Of a stretch of DNA of 64,000 nt, positions 15,171 through 25,617 are shown piece after piece. The stretch spans positions 930,001 through 994,000 of the forward strand of contig CAVNZM010000018.1 in NCBI GenBank assembly GCA_963693365.1, in the 5' to 3' direction. The position numbers and the translations under genes are program-made. The DNA is from Amoebidium appalachense. Lineage: Eukaryota; Ichthyosporea. A model generated the notes under the pieces. It was given only the letters and a program-made list of their open reading frames with translations. It ran no database searches and was not told the DNA's origin. The first letter of the stretch is position 1. Every line of letters begins with the position of its first letter.

Positions 15171-16100
15171 CTACCTGGCACGGGAAGGAACAAACCATGC
15201 CGTGGGTGACTGACGCAGCGCTGCAGCCCGGGCAAGGAGCGACGCAGGCACGCGAATAGAAAGAACAAGAGACTGGCCGGCCTGCACATACCGGCGGAGG
15301 GAGGCATGCGATCTCCATCGACCACGCAGAGCAATCGTCTCTACTGAAACACCCCTGACATAGTCTCTCGAGGCACCACCATGGCGAAGACTGTGAAGAT
15401 GGAACCCATACTCGTTGAGGCCGAGGGAGTCACATGCCGCTTGGAACTTGGCACGCAGAACATCATACGAGAAAGGAAACAGCCGCGCAAAAGGGGGGGC
15501 GCCACGGAACCAGAAAGACAGGATGGCCAACAGGGACGGATCGGTGATGGGGACAAACTGATTTGGACCGGTCTTGGTGTCGGCCAGGCGTATGCCGCCT
15601 GTACCCGGTGGCATGTCGTGGGGAACGGGGTCGTTGGGCAAAATAAGATCCGCACGAGTGAGCATAAGCAGCTCACTGACACGAAAATAACACTCAAATC
15701 CAAGCAAAACAGCAATACCAAACAAGGGGCCAATTTTGGAATACAAATGATGGCCAATGACGAGGACCAATGAAAACGGAAGCGGGGGCGTGGTTTTTGC
15801 TGGAACAAGCCGGTTCCAGCCCTGCAGGCTCCGTTGGGCGGCCTGCAGGTGTGGACCCAGGCGTGGCATGAAATGCTTGATGCCGGCAGCTGTGTTGACA
15901 CATCGCTGACGCTGGCCACGCGATGGATCAATGGCATAACACTCCTCAAAATACTCCACCAGGAGGTCGTCCAGTTCGGCGGGGGACTTGGTGTCGGTGC
16001 CAGGGGGCAACCAATCCAGGAACTCAACAACAGCATCCCGGTAGGCCTTGAGGGTTGGGGGCTTTATGGCCTGGTCAGCCAGAAAACCGCGAGAGACCAT
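15171..16100 (-). CDS. Tyrosine recombinase of E2, intact ORF
   Basis: 309 residues from ATG at 16098-16100 (MVSRGFLADQAIKPPTLKAY). Tyrosine recombinase/integrase fold: N-terminal SAM-like domain (about 1-95), then the catalytic domain with Arg in FRVSELLML, the HSLRHGG box (HxxR), GRWRSHASL and the Tyr in LRRYVQ. In YR retrotransposons this enzyme inserts the circular DNA copy in place of a DDE integrase. Its start overlaps the 3' end of RT/RNase H by 26 nt in another frame, so it is probably translated by reinitiation or leaky scanning (inference). No stop codon or frameshift. An upstream in-frame Met exists (MYAARWLPT-like) but lies inside RNase H. Confidence 0.85.
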   Translation of the reverse strand: MVSRGFLADQAIKPPTLKAYRDAVVEFLDWLPPGTDTKSPAELDDLLVEYFEECYAIDPSRGQRQRCVNTAAGIKHFMPRLGPHLQAAQRSLQGWNRLVPAKTTPPLPFSLVLVIGHHLYSKIGPLFGIAVLLGFECYFRVSELLMLTRADLILPNDPVPHDMPPGTGGIRLADTKTGPNQFVPITDPSLLAILSFWFRGAPPFARLFPFSYDVLRAKFQAACDSLGLNEYGFHLHSLRHGGASRDYVRGVSVETIALRGRWRSHASLRRYVQAGQSLVLSIRVPASLLARAAALRQSPTAWFVPSRAR

Positions 16101-18096
16101 CTGCAGGATTGTGGGCTGACGGCAGCCACACACAATACAAACAAATGTCGAGGGCAAGTGTGTAGGCAGCCACCTGGCGGCATACACGGTTAAGGCGTCG
16201 GGATGCTGAACAACACTTAGCAACAGCCCCAAGCAGCGCCGTCGAATCAAGGCCCCAAAGGTAGCGGGAGCCCCGGGCAGCCGTAGACCGACCTAATCGA
16301 CGAAGCCCCAGGAGCAAGGCTTCTCCCTCCAGAATGTTTGATCTGGTCGGAGTGGCGCCAACGATGACTGATGTTGGTGGTCCACCGGCCACCAACAGCT
16401 GCCAGGATAGGTGCCGGGGGGGCGGACGGGCTTGGCTCGTGCACAGGACCAGACAGCTGGCTGTAGTGGCCACGCCGGTTGCAGTGAGGCAGCACTTCGC
16501 GGAGAAGCGTTGCTGGAAGCACCCGGGACACGGCTGCACCACCCAACAAGGAAGCATCAGTGCAGAACATGGTGCTAGCAAACCCAGAACGCAAATCACA
16601 ACGCATCAAAGGGGCCAAAGCACACATCGCCTGAAGCTCCCACACCACGGGCGGGGGAAGGGGCTGTTCCCGACCCCCCAGCTGCTCCAAAAAACTGTAG
16701 ACAAAACTCAGAACCGACAAAAGCGGCCGCTGCAGCAGTGCCGCCCACACCCAACCACGAAGCAACTGCTGCAAACGGAGCTGCGTGACGACACCATGAC
16801 GCAACACGGCCTGGGTTTCCGCCACCAGACTGCACAAGGAAGCGCCAGACGGGCGCAATATCCCAGAGCCATGCATTTTCAGGCCTAGCAGCACCATAGA
16901 GGACGACGAACCAGCAGCCACATCCTTCTTGAGTTGGAGGGAAGACCAGCCGGGCCGGTGACACCATGATACGATTCACGCTGACTATTGATGGCGGTGG
17001 CATCTGTGCCGACCCAGCCACAGTCGTCCACATACAGGGCATGCTGCGTGGCCTCCACAGGCCGCGGCACTATCGCACAGAGGCGCTCAATGCGGGGCAT
17101 GCCGGCTCGGTCAGCCAACTGCCCATGGACGTCTTGAGCCACAAGCACAGAATGCACCCAGCCCATGGGCACGGTCTTGAGGGCCGGGTACACAAGCCGG
17201 TCGGGCCCAGAAATGCCAACAGCCTCCGAAGACACAGGCGGCAATCCAAAGTACCGCCACAGCCACTCGGGGGCAGGAAGACGATGGAACTGGTTGTCCA
17301 TGTCCGACTTGCCAAAATAGAGGCAATCCTCAGGCCCCAGCAACAGATCGGCAAAATCGGCAGGGTTGGGCAGGTGCACCTTGAGGGCAGGATGATCACG
17401 GGCAAAGAACAGGTTGCCACGGCGGCCGTCAAAAATGACGCGGGCTCTGGTGTCTTTGGGGACCCCAAACAGCCCATTGATGACCATTGGTTTTTCCTTC
17501 GCCTCGAAATAGTGCACCATGCCACAGTCTTGAAGCCGAAGAAGCAGGGGACCGTATTCCCCACTGGGAACGTGATGCGCCGGTCGGATGCGGCGCAGCT
17601 CTGCAGGCGTCGGCGGAACAGGCTTGAGAAGGCCGCCGTCGCAGTTGGCCAAAAACGGCTGCAGTGTAGGAGACAAAAACTGCAACACGTCCACTGTGGC
17701 TCCAATCCCAGGGGGTGGCAAAGCAGCATTTGCCGCCGTGAGAGGTAGCCATCCTGTCAATACAGGGTAGGCCGCGGGGAACGCAGCCAAGACAGTACTC
17801 GCAGGCTGGACGTCGTAGACACCCGTGCGTATAGCATCGTAGCTGGCCCTAAGGACAAAGGTCCACAGGGCATGGTGGTGACTGTTCACCAACCGGGTCG
17901 GGAATGGGCAAGGGCCGCCTGCCCACAGCTCATTGAGGGCACCAAGACAACGGTTAGCCAAGGTAACCCCCTTCAGGCGGTGAGACAGACGTTGCCGACG
18001 GCGTTGACTCCGCAGACGGGCTTATCCAGAACGGTCCGGCACAGGAATGGCCGGAACAGGAAACAAATCAGAGGCGGCAAAGAAATGACGGGGCAT
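16075..18096 (-). pseudogene. Reverse transcriptase-RNase H, broken (E2)
   Basis: Starts MPRHFFAASD. All RT boxes and the RNase H domain are present, but a CAA-to-TAA change near 18024 (SGQAR becomes SG stop) and a 1-nt loss near 16932 (CCAACTCAAG) break the frame. The second lesion is identical to one in E1. The RNase H part 16075-16599 is open and ends ADGLSRFSG, overlapping the recombinase start. Confidence 0.85.
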
Positions 18097-18194
18097 AGCT
18101 GTGGAATCCTTATTCTTATGCCAACGTCGTCTTTACCAAAAACTTAGCTAAAAAATTGGGCCTAAAGAGACCTAAACGCGCTCAGTAGTGCCGC

Positions 18195-18887
18195 AATATT
18201 AAGTTTGTAAACGTGTTTTCTTTGCTGGAGAATTAGATAGCCCCGTTGGAGTGAAATTGTGTGTTGCGAGTGTGCTGTAAACTTCGTGGTAGTATAATGT
18301 TTTAGGCCATGGTGTGTTTGATGTGTTTGCAAAGTTTCAGGCTGCTAGCATTTTTATTTAGGGAGCTGTAGCTGTTTTCATGTTCTTTGGGATATGCTAT
18401 ATGGATATATTGATGAGTTTGAGTTATATCTAGTCCGAAATGGGCGGCAATCGATTTGGTCTTTGTGATCTAGGGGTTTTAGCCACTTGTGAAAAATTTT
18501 CATTGGTTGATGTGCAGCAAAAATTCCATTTTGGTAGATTTCATGGATTTGATAGGTTCTAAGTCATTTCTTCATATTTCCATAGGCAAAAATGTGGGCC
18601 GCGCTCTATAATGAGCTTGCGCGGCCCCAGGGAGGTCAGTTGCGGCGCTACTGAGCGCGTTTAGGTCTCTTTAGGCCCAATTTTTTAGCTAAGTTTTTGC
18701 CCACCCACCACACCCTTTGCCTATTTAGGCACTAGGCTACGTTTTTTGAGCATGTTTCTGTATGACATTTGTCATTCTTTTCATTGCTCCTGTGGAGCAC
18801 ACCTGTGCCTGCTTGTGAGATTGATCCACAGGCACCGGCTCATGTATCCCCTTGCTGGGGCTGGTAAAGACGACGTTGGCATAAGAA
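18195..18887 (+). mobile_element. Solo A-spacer-B unit nested in A1 of E2
   Basis: A complete ~690 bp unit from TATTAAGTTTGTAAACG to GGCATAAG. It lies in plus orientation inside the minus-oriented A1 of E2, flanked on both sides by AA (18195-18196 and 18886-18887). Removing the unit and one AA restores a canonical A repeat (GCCGC-AA-CTGACC). Confidence 0.93.
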
Positions 18888-19335
18888 CTGACCTCCCTGG
18901 GGCCGCGCAAGCTCAGTATATAGCGCGGCCCACATTTTTGCCTATGGAAATATGAAGAAATGACTTAGAACCTATCAAATCCATGAAATCTACCAAAATG
19001 GAATTTTTGCTGCACATCAACCAATGAAAAATTTTCACAAGTGGCTAAAACCCCTAGATCATAAAGACCAAATCGATTGCCGCCCATTTCGGACTAGATA
19101 TAACTCAAACTCATCAATATATCCATATGGCATATCCCACACAACATAAAAACAGCTACAGCTCCCTAAATAAAAATGCTAGCAGCCTGAAACTTTGCAC
19201 ACACATCAAACACACCAAGGCCTACAACATGTTACTACTACGAAATTTACAGCACACTCACAACACACAATTTCACTCCAACGGGGCTATCTAATTCTCC
19301 TGCAAAGAAAACACGTTTACAAACTAAATAAAACC

Positions 19336-19689
19336 ATGCACGCAAAAACATGCTGGAAGCAAGAGCACGTGTGTCGGCTTCTCCACCGTTTCTATCCTGA
19401 AAATGTGCATGTGCGGCTTGCTATAGGGATGGGATTCACCTACCCACGCCAGCCTTCGCATGTGGACCCTTTCTATGGCAGCCAGCCCAACAAGTTTGTT
19501 ATATCCGATCCTGGCTGTGGTGCTGAAACCTGCCTGGTAACAGGCTCCTACAATCCAACGACGTCTGCAACGCTAGGCAACTACAAGAACTGCATCTACA
19601 CTAACCATGTTGGTCTGGTGGACCATTACACTGCTGAGTTTTGGACAGTGTGGTGTATGGGTGCTCCTGTAGCCAACCTATACAAGTAG
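19336..19689 (+). CDS. Unidentified ORF, 117 aa
   Basis: Starts MHAKTCWKQEHV and ends GAPVANLYK, beginning six bases after the E2 A1 end. The composition is protein-like, with several Cys, aromatic and Pro residues (for example MGFTYPRQPSHVDPFYGSQP, DPGCGAETC, HVGLVDHYTAEFWTVW) and no repeats. It may continue upstream of the E2 insertion point, so the start is uncertain. It lies on the opposite strand to the transposase exon at 19800-20003. I do not recognise the family. It could be a fragment of a second gene of the same DNA transposon or of a host gene. Confidence 0.45.
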   Translation: MHAKTCWKQEHVCRLLHRFYPENVHVRLAIGMGFTYPRQPSHVDPFYGSQPNKFVISDPGCGAETCLVTGSYNPTTSATLGNYKNCIYTNHVGLVDHYTAEFWTVWCMGAPVANLYK

Positions 19690-19799
19690 ACTTAGTCACC
19701 ATTCTCGCGCCTACAAGTAGCCTAAACGACACGCATTGGTGCTAGAAACATGCACGGTCTTATTCCTGCCAGTGTGTTTGTTTTTTTTCTTTTCTTCCG

Positions 19800-20003
19800 C
19801 TGCTAAGATGACTGTATACCCTCCGCCCAGTGTGTTCCTCAACTGGAAACGTCGCCGTATAATCGATCGTGTCCTGTCCACACAGTGCGGGGTTCAACAA
19901 TATGCGCTCGAGGCAGCTCTTGATGCTACGGCATTGGAAGGTAACAGGGGCAAAGCCAGGTAGATCCAGGTTTGCCGTCTTCTCCACAAACAGCTGCGTG
20001 CTT
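19800..20003 (-). CDS. Plavaka/KDZ-like transposase, upstream exon
   Basis: Exon after a C-run and acceptor GCACGCAG. It reads LFVEKTANLDLPGFAPVTFQ, then RSIKSCLERILLNPALCG and RRVYSHLSSG. The order (pre-catalytic acidic segment, xxLExIL, then RVYS-x-L-xx-G) fits the region upstream of the catalytic core in Plavaka-type transposases. It belongs to the gene whose later exons are at 10869-14373; the 4.96 kb E2 insertion lies between them. I could not locate the donor at the 19800 side. Further 5' exons were not found; the solo unit at 20137 follows immediately upstream. Confidence 0.6.
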
Positions 20004-20136
20004 GCAGGAAGTGGGGGGGGGGGGGGGGGGTTGCCATTTATTAACATACTGAAGAGAAGGCCTTGTGACATTTGGGGAGTAGGGAAAAAAACCCACAGGC
20101 CAAAAGATGATGCGTTCCCCCTTTGTGTAATTACGG

Positions 20137-20827
20137 TTCTTATGCCAATGTCGTCTTTACCAGCCCCAGCAAGGGGATACATGAGCCGGTGCCTGTGGAT
20201 CAATCTCACAAGCAGGCACAGGTGTGCTCCACAGGAGCAATGAAAAGAATGACAAATGTCATACAGAAACATGATCAAAAAACGTAGCCTAGTGCCTAAA
20301 TAGGCAAAGGGTGTGGTGGGTGGGCAAAAACTTAGCTAAAAAAATTGGGCCTAAAGAGACCTAAACGCGCTCAGTAGTGCCGCAACTGACCTCCCTGGGG
20401 CCGCGCAAGCTCATTATATAGCGCGGCCCACATTTTTGCCTATGGAAATATGAAGAAATGACTTAAAACCTATCAAATCCATGAAATCTACCAAAATGGA
20501 ATTTTTGCTGCACATCAACCAATGAAAATTTTTCACAAGTGGCTAAAACCCCTAGACCACAAAGACCAAATCGATTGCCGCCCATTTCAGACTAGATATA
20601 ACTCAAACTCATCAATATATCCATGTGGCATATCCCACAGAACATAAAAACAGCTACAGCTCCCTAAATAAAAATGCTAGCAGCCTGAAACTTTGCACAC
20701 ACATCAAACACACCAAGGCCTACAACATGCTACTACTACGAATTTTACAGCACACTCGCAACACACAATTTCACTCCAACGGGGCTATCTAATTCTCCTG
20801 CAAAGAAAACACGTTTACAAACTAAAT
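20137..20827 (-). mobile_element. Solo A-spacer-B unit (minus)
   Basis: B end TTCTTATGCCAATGTCG at 20137, spacer, and A to ACAAACTAAAT at 20827. Left flank is TT; the right side runs straight into the 191-bp tandem array, so the right core is not clear. Confidence 0.9.
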
Positions 20828-22390
20828 CTTACTTTTGGGGGGGTATTTGTGAAAAGCTTCGTACACAGAAGGGTGGGTCCAAAATCCTCTTGTACAAAGC
20901 TGTTGGGGGGGGGGGAATGAAGGTGTGTATGCAATTAGGGACTCTCACGGCAAAAACACACCTTCCTACTTCAATTCCAAAAGTCATGTGTGGTGCTTTT
21001 ACATATTCATGTACATACGGTTACTTGTGGGGGGGTTTTTCGTGAAAAGCTTTGTACACAGGAGGGTGGGGCCAAACTCCTCTTGTACAAAGCTGTTGAG
21101 GGGGGAATGAAGGTGTGTGTGCAATTAGGGACTCTCACGGCAAAAACACACCTTCCTACTTCAATTACAAAAGCCATGTGTGGTGCTTTTATATATTCAT
21201 GTACATACGGTTACTTGTGGGGTTTTGTTTCGTGAATAACTTTGTACACAGGAGGGTGGGGCCAAACTCCTCTTGTACAAAGCCGTTGAGGGGGGGAATG
21301 AAGGTGTGTGTGCAATTAGGGACTCTCACGGCAAAAACACACCTTCCTACTTCAATTACAAAAGCCATGTGTGGTGCTTTTATATATTCATGTACATACG
21401 GTTACTTGTGGGGTTTTGTTTCGTGAATAGCTTTGTACACAGGAGGGTGGGGCCAAACTCCTCTTGTACAAAGCCGTTGAGGGGGGAAATGAAGGTGTGT
21501 ATGCAATTAGGGACCCTCACGGCAAAAACACACCTTCCTACTTCAATTCCAAAAGCCATGTGTGGTGCTTTTACATATTCATGTACATACGGTTACTTGT
21601 GGGGGGGTTTTTCGTGAATAGCTTTGTACACAGGAGGGTGGGGCCAAACTCCTCTCGTACAAAGCTGTTGAGGGTGGGAATGAAGGTGTGTATGCAATTA
21701 GGGACTCTCACGGCAAAAACACACCTTCCTACTTCAATTCCAAAAGCCATGTGTGGTGCTTTTACATATTCATGTACATACAGTTACTTGTGGGGGGGTT
21801 TTTCGTGAATAGCTTTGTACACAGGAGGGTGGGGCCAAACTCCTCTCGTACAAAGCTGTTGAGGGTGGGAATGAAGATGTGTATGCAATTAGGGACTCTC
21901 ACGGCAAAAACACACCTTCCTACTTTAATTTCAAAAGCCATGTGTGGTGCTTTTACATATTCATGTACATACGGTCACTTGTGGGGTTTTTTTTCGTGAA
22001 TAGCTTCGTACACAAGAGGGTGGGGATTAATTCCTCTTGTACAAAGCTGTTGATGGGGATAAGGAAGATGTGTATGCATTTTGGGCCTGTCACGTCAAAA
22101 ACACACCTTCCTACTTCAATTACAAAAGCCATGTGTGGTGCTTTTATATATTCATGTACATACGGTTACTTGTGGGGGGGTTTTGGTGAATAGCTTCGTA
22201 CACAGGAGGGGGGGCTGAATTCCTCTTTTACAATGCTGTTGATGGGGATACTGAAAGTGTGTATGCATTTTGGGACTCTCACGGCAAAAACATTTGTCCC
22301 TTTTTCGGTTCTAAACCCACAGTGTGATGCCTTTATGCACATATAGTTACTTGTGGGGGTGGGGGGGGGGGGGGTTTCGTGAATAGCATG
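20828..22390. repeat. ~191-bp tandem array, about 8 units
   Basis: Unit landmarks AGGGACTCTCACGGCAAAAA, CACACCTTCCTACTTCAATT and GCCATGTGTGGTGCTTTTA recur every 190-191 bp. Each central unit has a perfect 11-bp inverted repeat AGCTTTGTACA / TGTACAAAGCT with an inner AGGAG/CTCCT pair (for example 21046-21093). The last two units are more diverged. Because 191 is not a multiple of 3, overlapping open frames appear in succession; these are not genes. Confidence 0.93.
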
Positions 22391-22398
22391 AAGTGTGT

Positions 22399-22429
<31 letters not shown>

Positions 22430-22851
22430 GGGGGGGGAGGGGGGGGGGGGAGGGCACGAACTGGGCTGAGTAGTGAATTGTTTTTCAACGTGTGAAGTGT
22501 CATCAGCAAACTTCCCGGAAGTATTGCCAACGTATTTTTTGCTATTGGAGCTATTGGCGATATTGGCAATAGAACCCCTTGCCGCCAATAGGAACGCCAT
22601 ATTGCAATAATATTGCTTTGGTATTGTCAATGGTAATACAGTACCAATACCCTCTATTGTCGATATCGAGCTGATATGAATATATTATCCAGTATATGTT
22701 ACATCAATATCGCCAATACATTAGAGTGCCATTACATTACCATTGCATTACTATTGCGCTAGCATTATAGACGTATTGCCAATATCAATTATACCCGGGC
22801 GATATTACAATAACAACCAAATAATATCAAAAATACAGATAATGATATGGA
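22391..22851. other. Microsatellite and AT-rich spacer, no gene
   Basis: (GT)n and G/A runs at 22396-22454, then AT-rich DNA with repeated TATTGCCAA/TTGGCAATA words. No coding pattern. Confidence 0.7.
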
Positions 22852-23245
22852 TTCTTATGCCAACGTCGTCTTTACCAGCCCCAGCAAGGGGGTACATGAG
22901 CCGGTGCCTGTGGATCAATCTCACAAGCAGGCACAGGTGTGCTCCACAGGAGCAATGAAAAGAATGACAAATGTCATACAGAAAAATGCTCAAAAAACGT
23001 AGCCTAGTGCCTACATAGGCAAAGGGTGTGGTGGGTGGGCAAAAACTTAGCTAAAAAATTGGGCCTAAAGAGACCTAAACGCGCTCAGTAGCGCCGCAAC
23101 TGACCTCCCTGGGGCCGCGCAAGCTCATTATATAGCGCGGCCCACATTATTGCCTATGGAAATATGAAGAAATGACTTAGAACCTATCAAATCCATGAAA
23201 TCTACCAAAATGGAATTTTTGCTGCACATCAACACAAACTAAATA
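22852..23245 (-). mobile_element. Solo unit with internal deletion (minus)
   Basis: B and spacer are complete, but A jumps from GCTGCACATCAAC directly to ACAAACTAAATA, losing about 300 bp of A. Confidence 0.88.
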
Positions 23246-24230
23246 TAATACTGTATTTTCGCATTGTAGTTGCACTATGAACGCATTATTAATGTATTGC
23301 CAATATGTAATTCATAGAAATACAAAGATTTAAATATCAAGAAACATATAAACAATGTATTGCCAACATATGATCCAACTATAATCAATATATATAAATG
23401 TGGTATCGCCGATAGGTTGCTTATATATCGTGAGTATACTGATGACATAAACAGAGGTATGATTAATACACTCCCAACACATTACAAATAAGGAATATGT
23501 AAATATGTTCCATATCAAGCATATATTGCCAACATACGAATGATACCACCACCATAAAGATATAAGTGTTGATAATGCATTACATATATATTATAAATAT
23601 CACACTATATTATCCAAATACATTGCCAATAAATTGATAATGGGAACGAATGCATGCAAAGTACAGTATAAGTGCGCTTATAATATGAAAGGCATATCGG
23701 AGTAACGTCTTATATCTAAGAATAATACGTATGACGAACATTGCCAATGTATTAACAATAACTTTATTGATATCTCAATCACATGCTCAATATATTGGCA
23801 ATATGCACACGGTACGGTAAGCACAGCCCCATGATCATTGTCAATGTATTGCCAATGTATTGCACATGTCGACATCCATACGTGTTCCGTATGGTCACTT
23901 TATTAACTTCGGTTGGATAGTGGCATCAAGCACACAAGTAAACAACACAACTAATATACCACCCCAGGCGGCATCCTACAGCACACAAGTTAACAACACA
24001 ACTAACATTCTCTACTATCTACTTTATCTCGCATCTCGTATCAACATTACTCTTATGCAAACAAAAAATACCAAAAAGAATCATGACAAAAAAAGAAGAA
24101 AAAAGAAGAAAAAAGAAAAAGAAAACTACCACACAAGCACAACAGGCTGGGCTGGGGCAACACAGAAACGAAAAACGGAAACAACAGCAGCCATAGGACA
24201 AAGAGCCGGTACCCACCTCTAGAGTGGCAA
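23246..24230. other. AT-rich non-coding DNA with ATTGCCAATA words
   Basis: No gene seen. The word TATTGCCAATA or its complement recurs with small changes (for example near 23294, 23353, 23525, 23621, 23740, 23791, 23849). A short direct repeat CACACAAGT(A/T)AACAACACAACTAA occurs near 23930 and 23984, and there is an A-rich tract at 24063-24125. Confidence 0.55.
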
Positions 24231-25497
24231 AAAAAGAGTCGACAGAACGAACCTCAAACATAGTAAGGACGGAAACCCGGACCAGAACTTATAAGTCTAG
24301 AGAGCAGAAAATAGCTTGAACGACTGGTGGAGGGGATGATAGCTATAGTGCTAACAGCAAAAGTAGTGCCCACAGTCGCTGGTTCATGAACGTGAAAAGG
24401 CAACGTGCATCTGCAGCCAGCAGGCACACGCACACGCACGCACACACATACACACACACGCACACAGACACAGACATAATCACAGGCACGGACACAGACC
24501 AGACAGACAAACGCCACATGCACAAAAGCAGGCAACACAAACCTAACCTTCAAACGGCCTTTCAGCCGTTAGGCGAAGAAGCTGCAGCATGCAGCATGGT
24601 CGAAACCATTCAGCACGGTGGCTGCGCGACCTGCGGAGGGCAAAAAAAGAGTCGACAGAACCAACCTCAAACTTAGTAAGGACGGAAACCCGGACCAGAA
24701 CTTATGAAGTCTAGAGAAGCAGAAAATAGCTTGAACGACTGGGGGAGGGGATGATAGCTATAGTGCTAACAGCAAAAGTAGTGCCCACAGTCGCTGGTTC
24801 ATGAACGTGAAAAGGCAACGTGCATCTGCAGCCAGCAGGCACACGCACACGCACGCACACACATACACACACACGCACACAGACACAGACACAGACACAG
24901 ACATAATCACAGGCACGGACACAGACCAGACAGACAAACGCCACATGCACAAAAGCAGGCAACACAAAACTAACCTTCAAACGGCCTTTCAGCCGTTAGG
25001 CGAAGAAGCTGCAGCATGCAGCATGGTCGAAACCATTCAGCACGGTGGCTGCGCGACCTGCGGAGGGCAAAAAAAGAGTCGACAGAACCAACCTCAAACA
25101 TAGTAAGGACGGAAACCCGGACCAGAACTCATGAAGTCTAGAGAAGCAGAAAATAGCTTGAACGACTGGTGGAGGGGATGATAGCTATAGTGCTAACAGC
25201 AAAAGTAGTGCCCACAGTCGCTGGTTCATGAACGTGAAAAGGCAGCGTGCATCTGCAGCCAGCAGGCACACGCACACGCACGCACACACATACAATCACA
25301 CGCACACAGACACAGACACAGACACAGACATAATCACAGGCACGGACACAGACCAGACAGACAAACGCCACATGCACAAAAGCAGGCAACACAAAACTAA
25401 CCTTCAAACGGTCTTTCAGCCGTTAGGCGAAGAAGCTGCAGCATGCAGCATGGTCGAAACCATTCAGCACGGTGGCTACGCGAACTGCGGATGGGAC
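24231..25497. repeat. Tandem array, three units of about 414-426 bp
   Basis: GAGTCGACAGAAC(G/C)AACCTC recurs at about 24236, 24650 and 25076. Units carry a variable (CA)n/CAGACA block; the 12-bp length difference between units comes from extra CAGACA copies. The third unit decays at 25490 into the minisatellite that follows. Confidence 0.92.
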
Positions 25498-25617
25498 CTG
25501 TGACCAGGCGACCTGCGGGAGGCGACCTGCGGGAAGGGAACTGCGACCAGGCGACCTGCGGGAAGAGACCTGCGACCAGGCGACCTGCGGGAAAGGACCT
25601 GCGGACCTGCGGCCTTC
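25496..25617. repeat. Minisatellite, GACCTGCGGGAAG-type units
   Basis: Short units combining GCGACCTGCGGGA(A/G)G and CTGCGACCAG, repeated four to six times with small changes. Confidence 0.85.

Larger units (their letters stand above)
14374..19330 (-). mobile_element. YR retrotransposon copy E2 (minus strand, gag deleted, nested solo unit)
   Basis: From low to high coordinate: B2 14374-14469, spacer, A2 14565-15068, B1 15069-15164, YR, RT/RNase H to 18096, then a 27-nt B-end fragment (about 18111-18137) joined directly to A1. Gag and leader are gone. A1 is 18138-18196 plus 18888-19330, split by a solo unit in the opposite orientation. The element separates the exon at 14296-14373 from that at 19800-20003 of a transposase gene, so it inserted into that gene. 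It shares an inactivating RT frameshift with E1. Confidence 0.9.

Noticed and set aside
14933-15259. Recurring ~108-aa ORF (MHTHQTHQG...) antisense in A/B repeats
   Set aside because: It recurs only because the repeat recurs, runs from A2 through B1 into the recombinase 3' end on the opposite strand, and is broken in many copies.
16966-17748. Long ORFs antisense to RT (MIRFTLTIDGGGICADPATV..., also 35191, 46053, 58764)
   Set aside because: GC-rich shadow of the RT frame; no motif, and sense-strand motifs explain the conservation.
18746-18900. Recurring ~60-aa ORF (MSMFLYDICHSFHCSCG...) across spacer and B2
   Set aside because: Runs open into whatever flank follows, without a conserved stop; probably a by-product of the hairpin-rich B sequence.
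20828-22193. Series of ~103-114 aa similar ORFs in the 191-bp array
   Set aside because: Each follows the repeat; the period is not a multiple of three and no frame runs across units.
20828-22390. CRISPR array
   Set aside because: Units are tandem over their full length with no unique spacers, and the sequence is eukaryotic.
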